Source: an uncultured Ruminococcus sp.
GTDB lineage: Bacteria > Bacillota > Clostridia > Oscillospirales > Acutalibacteraceae
Reading direction: 5' to 3'
NCBI GenBank assembly: GCA_902767175.1
Contig: CACXGH010000155.1
Coordinates: 1-24,674, forward strand
Length of the DNA: 24,674 bases
Below, in pieces: positions 1 through 5,458 of the stretch; positions within the stretch are counted from its first letter, which is position 1, and every line of letters begins with the position of its first letter. The position numbers were made by a program, and so were the translations under genes. Under the pieces are notes generated by a model. It was not told the origin of the DNA, ran no database searches, and was given only the letters and a program-made list of their open reading frames with translations.

Positions 1-84
1 CGTCGGTGGGGGATTTTAACCCGCCACCGACGGACGTATGGCACCCGCCGCCTTTAGAGGCGGGGGACATCGACGCTTGTTATA
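1..84. repeat. Multi-hairpin intergenic repeat, copy 1 (cut by window start)
   Basis: This stretch matches 2390-2538 nearly base for base, apart from a block of about 65 bases (about 2450-2514) present only in the other copy. It folds into a long hairpin: GTCGGTGG at 2-9 pairs perfectly with CCACCGAC at 24-31, with an inner GGG/CCC. A second hairpin pairs CCCGCC at 44-49 with GGCGGG at 59-64. The shared sequence ends in TTGTTATA (77-84), so it contributes the TAA stop codon of the thioredoxin-like gene (80-82, minus strand). No T-run follows the stems, so it is not an ordinary terminator. No transposase or target duplication is visible. The 5' end lies outside the window. Confidence 0.8.
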
Positions 85-403
85 ATATCAGTTCGTCTAT
101 CACATCGGTATATGCACTCGGAGGATTGGCTCCTGTGATACGCTCAGCTATTTTGCCGTCCTTGAATATTATGACAGTTGGTGTTGTATCTATCGCAAAA
201 ATTGCAGCAACATCGGGAGATTGTTCGATATCAAGTGCAAGTACACGGATACTGTCATAATATTCATCTGCAATTTCTTCAAGAAAGGGAATGATTCCCT
301 TACTCTGTACACACCATTCGGTAAAAAACAATACGGCAGTGACACCGTGCTCTATTCTTGTATCAAAGTCGTACGAATCAATATATATTATATCGTCACT
401 CAT
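80..403 (-). CDS. Thioredoxin-like protein with WCVQS active site
   Basis: The 107-residue protein has the length and layout of a single thioredoxin domain. The active-site segment F-F-T-E-W-C-V-Q-S (residues 26-34) stands where thioredoxins have W-C-G-P-C, so Cys31 is kept but the resolving cysteine is Ser34. The cis-proline region T-P-T (Pro75) and the following V-I-I-F-K-D-G strand are intact. From the family, a monothiol form cannot run the normal dithiol/disulfide cycle by itself; it could form mixed disulfides, act with glutathione-like thiols, or serve as a binding module. There is no signal peptide, so it is probably cytoplasmic. AAGGGGTG lies 8 bases before the ATG. The gene follows the DUF4870 gene on the same strand at a 71-nt distance, and its stop codon falls inside the repeat at 1-84. 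Confidence 0.87.
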   Translation of the reverse strand: MSDDIIYIDSYDFDTRIEHGVTAVLFFTEWCVQSKGIIPFLEEIADEYYDSIRVLALDIEQSPDVAAIFAIDTTPTVIIFKDGKIAERITGANPPSAYTDVIDELIL

Positions 404-443
404 AATTTACACCCCTTATATTGTCATTTTTCGATTTCTTAAA

Positions 444-461
444 ATGATATAATCATATCAT
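444..461. promoter_or_regulatory. Perfect 7-bp inverted repeat between two minus-strand genes
   Basis: ATGATAT at 444-450 and ATATCAT at 455-461 flank AATC. The element lies between the DUF4870 gene and the thioredoxin-like gene, and on the minus strand it is followed by TTTT. It could be an AT-rich attenuator or weak terminator, or a protein-binding palindrome. Nothing in the sequence decides between these. Confidence 0.35.
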
Positions 462-474
462 CGGAAAGAAAAAC

Positions 475-846
475 TCATTTAGTTCTGTTATCAACCATTT
501 CCCTGAGCCTTACTGCAAAAAAACCGATAAACGGAAGCTGTTTCTGTTCAAATTTCAGTGCAGACCTTATGCCGAATACAATCAGGAAGATATAGGCGAG
601 TGTAATTGCCGAAGTCAGGATAAAGCCAAGCATTGTCTGCAAACCCGAGGAAAAAGAAAAGATCATAATAAGGATAAAATCAAGGAAATACAGAACGGAG
701 AAAACTCCGAAAAGCACTCCCCCCTGAAATTTATGAAATCTCAGGTCTGGATTGTCCTTCTCAACAGCAAAATGTCCCACGATAAAGAAAACAAAAATAT
801 AGGAAATTGCAGACAGAAATCTGATGTTATCATTGTTTTCGCTCAT
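475..846 (-). CDS. DUF4870 / Tic20-like small membrane protein
   Basis: The 123-residue protein carries the hallmarks of the DUF4870 (Tic20-like) family. An N-terminal segment L-S-A-I-S-Y-I-F-V-F-F-I-V-G spans about residues 10-25. The family motif follows as D-N-P-D-L-R-F-H-K-F-Q-G-G (about 32-44), where an R-x-H-x-x-Q-G pattern is typical. Two more hydrophobic stretches lie at about 45-65 and 72-95. It is predicted to be an inner-membrane protein with three or four membrane passes; bacterial members have no established biochemical role. AAAGGAGAG lies about 10 bases before the ATG, which makes this start secure. A promoter sits just upstream. The thioredoxin-like gene lies downstream and may be co-transcribed. 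Confidence 0.82.
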   Translation of the reverse strand: MSENNDNIRFLSAISYIFVFFIVGHFAVEKDNPDLRFHKFQGGVLFGVFSVLYFLDFILIMIFSFSSGLQTMLGFILTSAITLAYIFLIVFGIRSALKFEQKQLPFIGFFAVRLREMVDNRTK

Positions 847-891
847 AGCTTACTATCTCTCCTTTATCATACAGTAGTCTGTGCAACTATT

Positions 892-920
892 ATTTTATAA
901 TACATAGACTAAGAATTCAA
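892..920 (-). promoter_or_regulatory. Sigma-A-type promoter for the DUF4870 gene
   Basis: On the minus strand TTGAAT (-35, 915-920) and TAAAAT (-10, 892-897) are separated by 17 bases. The distance to the ATG at 846 leaves a short leader containing the ribosome binding site. Confidence 0.55.
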
Positions 921-987
921 GTGTATTTTAAAAATCGAGGGTCATACAGGCTGATATCGTTTCATATAAATGTTGAGAAAAAGCAAA

Positions 988-1000
988 GAGGTAATACCTC
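988..1000. promoter_or_regulatory. Short palindrome in the leader of the S1-domain gene
   Basis: GAGGTA and TACCTC flank a single A, just ahead of the ribosome binding site of the S1-domain gene. It is too short and tight for a stable RNA hairpin, so if functional it is more likely a DNA-binding site. It may be chance. Confidence 0.25.
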
Positions 1001-1023
1001 ATTCAGAAAGGAATGAAAGCAAA

Positions 1024-1974
1024 ATGGCAGGATACTATCCTGAAGGCAGACTTATCAACACACCCGAAAATCTCTCATGCATACAATCGGTATCGGCTCT
1101 TACCGATGCTATGCACGAAGAGAAGATCCTTGAAGCAAGAGCCATCGTATGTGATTGGTCACACGACCTGATCGTTGACCTCGGTGCTATCAAGGGAATC
1201 ATTCCCCGTGAAGAAGGGGCTATCGGTATCCGTGAAGGAAAGGTAAGGGATATTGCACTTATTTCACGGGTAAACAGACCCGTATCCTTCATCGTTACCG
1301 ACATCACCAAGAACGAGCAAGGCAGGACAATAGCTATTCTTTCAAGAAGGCTCGCACAGGAAAAGTGCATGAGGGAATATATTTCAAGACTTATTCCCGG
1401 CGACATCATTGACGCAAAGGTAACTCATCTTGATTCTTTTGGAGCGTTTGCGGACATAGGCTGCGGAATTGTTTCACTGCTCCCTATTGATGCTATCTCT
1501 GTATCGAGAATCGATCACCCCCGTGAGAGACTGAGTATAGGCATGGAGATAAAGGCTATCATAAAATCTGTTGATAACGGCAGAATAAGCCTTTCTCATA
1601 AAGAGCTTCTCGGCACATGGGAAGAAAACGCCCGACAGTTCAAGGTTGGCGAGACAGTTGCCGGAATAATACGCTCCGTTGAGGAATACGGTGCTTTTGT
1701 TGAGCTTACCCCCAATCTTGCAGGACTTGCTGAGATGAAAGATAATATCTGCGCAGGACAGCAGGCGAGCGTATATATCAAAAACATTATTCCGGACAAA
1801 ATGAAGATAAAACTTATAATTATCGACACGTTCGATGATGAATTTACCCCTTCACATCCTGAATATTACTATTTCGGCAGTCATATTGACCGTTTCAATT
1901 ACTCTCCCTCATGTTCCGAAAAAGTTATTGAAACAGTTTTTACACCTGAGCCGCTTCTCAAGAAATGTATCTGA
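1024..1974 (+). CDS. S1-domain RNA-binding protein (ribosomal protein S1-like)
   Basis: The ATG at 1024 is preferred because AGAAAGG stands about 11 bases ahead. An in-frame ATG at 970 would add 18 residues but has no ribosome binding site. The 316-residue product contains three OB-fold S1-type modules. The first (about residues 20-95) is divergent: I-V-D-L-G-A-I-K-G-I-I-P. The second (about 126-195) is canonical: G-D-I-I-D-A-K-V-T-H-L-D-S-F-G-A-F-A-D-I-G ending in I-S-L-S-H-K-E-L-L-G-T-W-E-E-N. The third (about 205-265) opens V-G-E-T-V-A-G-I-I-R-S-V-E-E-Y-G-A-F-V-E-L. This resembles the short S1-like proteins of Clostridia rather than the six-domain E. coli S1. A role in mRNA binding or translation is inferred from the family. 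The C-terminal 50 residues match nothing I recognise. The gene is divergent from the DUF4870 gene. Confidence 0.85.
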   Translation: MAGYYPEGRLINTPENLSCIQSVSALTDAMHEEKILEARAIVCDWSHDLIVDLGAIKGIIPREEGAIGIREGKVRDIALISRVNRPVSFIVTDITKNEQGRTIAILSRRLAQEKCMREYISRLIPGDIIDAKVTHLDSFGAFADIGCGIVSLLPIDAISVSRIDHPRERLSIGMEIKAIIKSVDNGRISLSHKELLGTWEENARQFKVGETVAGIIRSVEEYGAFVELTPNLAGLAEMKDNICAGQQASVYIKNIIPDKMKIKLIIIDTFDDEFTPSHPEYYYFGSHIDRFNYSPSCSEKVIETVFTPEPLLKKCI

Positions 1975-2259
1975 GTTTAGTGAACCACTGATACTACTTT
2001 TAATGGGAGTATAGTATGAATAAATCATGCCTTACGGCTCAGAATCTGTATCGCTCACCTTTTCAGCCTTACTGCACAATAATCCATTGACAGCCGACAG
2101 GCTTCCTGAGGTCTTTTTGCATAATCTGATGAAAACTGCTGACGCAATACAGGCACCGGATCTATTCAGCGCTTTCTTAGACATTTATAAAGGTTGTCAA
2201 TACCAGACAAACAGGGTTTCGCATATCATTTCTGTTATCGTAAATCATGAGCTGCTCAG
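1975..2259. other. Gap with no supported gene
   Basis: This stretch lies between the S1-domain gene and a strong terminator. The only frames are a 24-codon one from the ATG at 2016, with GGGAG 6 bases ahead, and a 92-codon one from 2027 without a ribosome binding site. The longer frame reads straight through the terminator hairpin and resembles no family I know. The stretch may be a long 3' untranslated region, a small RNA or a decayed gene. Confidence 0.4.
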
Positions 2260-2300
2260 CAGGCATGGTATTCTCTGTGGAGTTTACCATGCCTGTTTTC
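2260..2300 (+). terminator. Rho-independent terminator
   Basis: An 11-bp perfect stem (CAGGCATGGTA at 2260-2270 with TACCATGCCTG at 2285-2295) has a 14-base loop and is followed by TTTTC. I see no terminator between 1974 and here, so it is probably the end of the transcript that starts upstream of the S1-domain gene. Confidence 0.8.
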
Positions 2301-2310
2301 ATTAAACAAG

Positions 2311-2538
2311 GAGCTAAGCTTCAATAAGCTCGCTTGATTGGAGCGAACGATGCAGTCAACAGACGTCGGGGAGATTTAGCTCCTGCGGACGTCGGTGGGG
2401 GATTTTAACCCGCCAACGACGAACGTATGGCACCCGCCACCTATAGAGGGTGCGGGTGTCCGGTGTACACCTCTGCCGAAGGCAGAAGCACCGACCGAGC
2501 CGGCAGGCGAGACTCGGGAGACATCGACGTTTGTTATA
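2311..2538. repeat. Multi-hairpin intergenic repeat, copy 2, with an extra module
   Basis: The core 2390-2538 matches copy 1 at 1-84. Stems include GGAG/CTCC (2370-2373/2380-2383), GTCGGTGG with CCAACGAC (2391-2398/2413-2420, one mismatch) and CACCCGC with GCGGGTG (2431-2437/2452-2458). TCTGCC/GGCAGA (2472-2477/2481-2486) and CCGAG/CTCGG (2495-2499/2513-2517) lie in the module missing from copy 1. The half unit GACGTCGG occurs twice, at 2362 and 2388. The stretch 2311-2360 also has small inverted repeats (GAGCT/AGCTC, CGCT/AGCG), but copy 1 is cut, so I cannot tell whether it belongs to the unit. It is GC-rich against an AT-rich background. It lies between a terminator and the radC-like promoter. 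Confidence 0.8.
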
Positions 2539-2575
2539 CGAAGGGTCTATTTCAACATTATATTTCATCTTTTCA

Positions 2576-2604
2576 TTGAAATAATTCTTTGATTGGTGTA
2601 TAAT
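2576..2604 (+). promoter_or_regulatory. Sigma-A-type promoter for the radC-like gene
   Basis: TTGAAA (2576-2581), a 17-base spacer and a perfect TATAAT (2599-2604) give a start about 26 bases before the ATG at 2637. The multi-hairpin repeat just upstream is therefore not part of this transcript. Confidence 0.8.
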
Positions 2605-2636
2605 ATATCTGAAATAACTATTCAAGGGGAATTGCA

Positions 2637-3329
2637 ATGAGCGGTGCTAAGGGCATTCATTCAGGTCATAGAGACCGTGTAAGACAACGCTTTATGACAG
2701 AGGGTCTTTCAGGCTTTCAGCCTCATCAGATACTTGAGCTTATCCTGTTTTACTGTATACCCAGAAGAGATACAAATGAACTTGCACATAGACTTATTAC
2801 CCGATTTGGCAATCTGAACGGTGTTTTCGACGCCGATATAAACGAGCTGCGTGAATTCGGTCTTTCTGAGAAAAGCGCTGCTTTTATAAAGCTTCAGCGT
2901 GATCTTTTTGACAAATTATATTACCCGTACTTCAATAAAGATAACGATGCTCTTACCATAGATGACGCAGGCGACTATTTTGTAAACCGATATATAGGCA
3001 ATTATTCTGATGAAACATCTGTTCTCCTGCTTGATCCGAAAAGCTCAATGCTTTACTGCGGTACTGTGCCAAACGGCAGTATCGAAACTGAGGAAGATGT
3101 ACAGAAAATTACAAGGCTTGCTGTTATGTATAAGGCAGGCGGTGTAGTTCTTGCGAGAAATATACCGGAAGGTCTGCTTCTCCCGTCCAAACAGGATATT
3201 ATGATACTGCGTACTGTCAGGCATTATCTTCTAAGAGTCGGTGTGGAACTGCTTGATTACATACTTATCTCAGGAACGGATTATCTGTCTTTAGCTGACT
3301 CTGTCCAATACGGCAGATTTTTCTTCTGA
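2637..3329 (+). CDS. RadC/JAB-family protein lacking the metal-binding histidines
   Basis: The 230-residue protein is built like RadC (UPF0758): an N-terminal helix-hairpin-helix-like half (G-H-R-D-R-V-R-Q-R-F, then L-E-L-I-L-F-Y-C-I-P-R-R-D-T near 33-46, then a G-L-S-E-K-S segment) followed by a JAB/MPN domain from about residue 110. Intact JAB sites read H-x-H-P-S-G, seven residues on a Ser, then an Asp. Here the histidine pair is replaced: R-N-I-P-E-G at 174-179, although P-S-x-x-D (183-187) remains. A zinc-dependent hydrolase activity is therefore unlikely, and the fold may serve for binding. AAGGGGA stands 6 bases before the ATG. A canonical paralogue is encoded at 16316-17023. The small membrane protein gene at 3367 follows after 37 nt. 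Confidence 0.85.
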   Translation: MSGAKGIHSGHRDRVRQRFMTEGLSGFQPHQILELILFYCIPRRDTNELAHRLITRFGNLNGVFDADINELREFGLSEKSAAFIKLQRDLFDKLYYPYFNKDNDALTIDDAGDYFVNRYIGNYSDETSVLLLDPKSSMLYCGTVPNGSIETEEDVQKITRLAVMYKAGGVVLARNIPEGLLLPSKQDIMILRTVRHYLLRVGVELLDYILISGTDYLSLADSVQYGRFFF

Positions 3330-3366
3330 CAAACTAAATTATGTCATAAATACGGAAGTGATATGC

Positions 3367-3765
3367 ATGACAAATATCAAATATGCAAAAAACAGCGCTA
3401 TAGCCTTTATTCTGTCCTTTATTATAACTATGCTTGCAGGCTTTTCTGTCAAAGTCTATGCTGTAGGAAATGACCATTTAAGCAACACCTCGATTGTATA
3501 TACATATCCTCAGGAAAAAACTGCCGACACCGATACAGAAGCCCCTCCCCAGACTTTTTCCGATACTGATACTGCTAATACGGCAAACGATGCTTCAGAT
3601 ACCGAAAAATCAATTAATCCGTTTTTCTATATGTTCGGGTTTCTGCTTCCTGTCTTAGCTGTTTCTACATTTTTGTTATTCTCAATAATTACCAGAGCTA
3701 ACAGGTTAAGAATGAAAAGAGCAGCAATAAAACAGCAGGTCTCCGAAGAAAGTAAAAATAACTAA
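3367..3765 (+). CDS. Small membrane-anchored protein with signal-like N terminus
   Basis: I do not recognise this 132-residue protein. The ATG at 3367 is chosen because GGAAGTG sits 6 bases before it; the in-frame GTG at 3358 lies inside that ribosome binding site. The N terminus has lysines and then a hydrophobic stretch (about 10-30, A-I-A-F-I-L-S-F-I-I-T-M-L-A-G-F) like a signal peptide or anchor. A Thr/Asp/Ala-rich, low-complexity segment follows (about 45-80). A second hydrophobic segment (about 85-105, F-G-F-L-L-P-V-L-A-V-S-T-F-L-L-F) precedes a basic tail (R-L-R-M-K-R-A-A-I-K). The likely layout is an exposed acidic linker with a cytoplasmic basic end. It is probably co-transcribed with the upstream radC-like gene and ends just before a terminator. 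Confidence 0.7.
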   Translation: MTNIKYAKNSAIAFILSFIITMLAGFSVKVYAVGNDHLSNTSIVYTYPQEKTADTDTEAPPQTFSDTDTANTANDASDTEKSINPFFYMFGFLLPVLAVSTFLLFSIITRANRLRMKRAAIKQQVSEESKNN

Positions 3766-3772
3766 AATAATG

Positions 3773-3812
3773 CAGGCACGGCAATATTCAACCGCCGTGC
3801 CTGTTTTGTTTT
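3773..3812 (+). terminator. Rho-independent terminator
   Basis: CAGGCACGGC (3773-3782) pairs perfectly with GCCGTGCCTG (3794-3803) and is followed by TTTTGTTTT. It closes the radC-like/small membrane protein unit. Read on the minus strand, a looser T-rich tail follows, so it may also help end the convergent vWA lipoprotein transcript. Confidence 0.88.
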
Positions 3813-3841
3813 ACTGTTATAACATTGTTAATGCTTCATTA

Positions 3842-5356
3842 TTACTGCTTATAGCTGTTGATTACTCTGACAATGAGGTCATTCAGCTTTTCAACCTTAT
3901 AATCACCGATTATCGGTTCAAGGTGACTGTCACCTATACCCGAATCATCTGTGAGGAACACATAAGTTCCGCCGGTAGTAATTGCTATTGCCCTGCCGAA
4001 AAGCTCCGTTTCTCTTTCGGAATTCGACGATACAACGGGAATAAGTCTTATACCTTTTTCAGCAGCAGTCTTTATCGAATTGATAAGTGACTGCTCAGTT
4101 CCTTCATGGGGCGGTGCATCAAAGATAAGGAAAGCAAGCTTAACGGATTCATCTCTCCAGCTTGATCCGGTGAGGGTTTCGTCAAGTATCTTATCTACAG
4201 CTTCGGGAATGTCACCGCCGCCCTGTGCATATTCACTGTTCAGCTTTGTCTGAAGTTCCTTTACATCGGCAGTAAAATCATTGCACTTAGTAACATACTC
4301 ATCACCCTCGTCACGATAGAAATTGACTGAGTATCTTGTATTTTCATCACCGACACTATCTGTAATAGATGTGAACTCACTCTGCAGAAATACCATTTCA
4401 TCGGACATTGAGCCTGTAGCATCAACAATGAACATTATATCGGTATCCTTATAGTTTTTGCCTTCACCGTCAAATAGCACATTGATTTCAACCGAATCAG
4501 AATTCTTTTTGTTCTGCGGGTCGTCTGGGTTTACAGGAACAACAGCATCTGTCAGATCTGAGAATTCAACGATCTTGCCGTCAAGTTCAACTGTTCCTAT
4601 GCGTTCAGACATAAAAGTGTCAGAGAACAGATAAGCAATGCCGTTTTTATCTGTAACGGCAGACCATAGTAAATTTTTATCCGTATCGGACATAGTCACC
4701 TTCGCATTTACAACGGGCTTATCTTCCTTATCCTTTACAACAACCTTAGTACGGAAACGCGGTTCAATGCCATAGCTCGGAAATGATATTTTATCAGCGT
4801 TTACGAGGTTTGTAAAGAAACCCCAATTATCATTATCATTCCACTCACCTGCCGTTAAAAGACCTGCCTGCGGACGCTCATCGTCAATTATGTAGATATC
4901 GCTGTCTGAGGGTACAGGTGTGTCATCGGGCATAATAACATCTCCGCCTGCACTGGGCGGAGCTTCTGCAGGCTCATCACCCACGGCAGCATAGCTGTCC
5001 GCCTCCCTTTTGCGGCCCGCAGCGCTGTCTGCTGCTTCTGCACTGTAAGCTGCCGTACTTTTATCCCTTGCGGAAGCTCCCTCCATGTCATTGATTATTA
5101 TTTCTTCTTTTTTGGGAGTTTCATCTGCTGCAGGTGATTCAGCGGACTTCTTCTCATCTTCTTTAGCGGAAGGCTTTTCAGAAGTGCTGCCCTCTGATGT
5201 TTTTTCAACAGTGCTTATTTCTGTGGGCAAAGATACGGAAGAATTATCCTTTCCGTTTATTCCTGATTCCGCAGGTGTACCGTTATTGCTGCACGCAGTC
5301 ATGCCTGCAGCAATTATTAATGCAAGTGTCAAACCGATAATTTTAGATTTTTTCAT
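3842..5356 (-). CDS. vWA-domain lipoprotein
   Basis: The ATG at 5356 follows AAAGGAGG by 7 bases, giving 504 residues. M-K-K-S-K and a hydrophobic stretch lead to G-M-T-A-C (Cys22), a lipoprotein signal. Residues 25-140 are an acidic Ser/Glu/Ala-rich spacer. L-L-T-A-G-E-W-N-D-N-D-N-W (about 166-178), also seen in other bacterial vWA proteins, precedes a small beta domain (about 200-270). The vWA domain starts at about 305. Its metal-site loop D-A-T-G-S-M-S has Asp312, Ser316 and Ser318 in place. G-G-G-D-I-P-E-A and F-L-I-F-D-A-P-P-H follow. It should bind a divalent metal and a protein partner outside the membrane. The gene lies 102 nt after the acidic helical protein gene with no terminator between. 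An A-rich stretch and a weak TTGTAA/GATTAT pair could give it its own promoter. Confidence 0.85.
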   Translation of the reverse strand: MKKSKIIGLTLALIIAAGMTACSNNGTPAESGINGKDNSSVSLPTEISTVEKTSEGSTSEKPSAKEDEKKSAESPAADETPKKEEIIINDMEGASARDKSTAAYSAEAADSAAGRKREADSYAAVGDEPAEAPPSAGGDVIMPDDTPVPSDSDIYIIDDERPQAGLLTAGEWNDNDNWGFFTNLVNADKISFPSYGIEPRFRTKVVVKDKEDKPVVNAKVTMSDTDKNLLWSAVTDKNGIAYLFSDTFMSERIGTVELDGKIVEFSDLTDAVVPVNPDDPQNKKNSDSVEINVLFDGEGKNYKDTDIMFIVDATGSMSDEMVFLQSEFTSITDSVGDENTRYSVNFYRDEGDEYVTKCNDFTADVKELQTKLNSEYAQGGGDIPEAVDKILDETLTGSSWRDESVKLAFLIFDAPPHEGTEQSLINSIKTAAEKGIRLIPVVSSNSERETELFGRAIAITTGGTYVFLTDDSGIGDSHLEPIIGDYKVEKLNDLIVRVINSYKQ

Positions 5357-5458
5357 AAGATTACCTCCTTTTGACATAATAATCCAGCCTGCAGGAAACA
5401 GGTTACAAATTTTTTTAAATTTTTTATTTTTTATTTTTGCTCTGCGAAGTAAAGCATA

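Noticed and set aside
6..260. Frames inside the multi-hairpin repeat (also 2395-2592 and 2356-2637)
   Set aside because: They start within the repeat and owe their similarity to it. The first runs antisense through the thioredoxin-like gene. Hairpins explain the sequence better than coding.
970..1023. Upstream start for the S1-domain protein
   Set aside because: No ribosome binding site; the ATG at 1024 has AGAAAGG ahead and the family-like sequence begins after it.
2027..2305. 92-codon open frame after the S1-domain gene
   Set aside because: No ribosome binding site at the right distance, no recognisable family, and it reads through a strong terminator hairpin before its stop.
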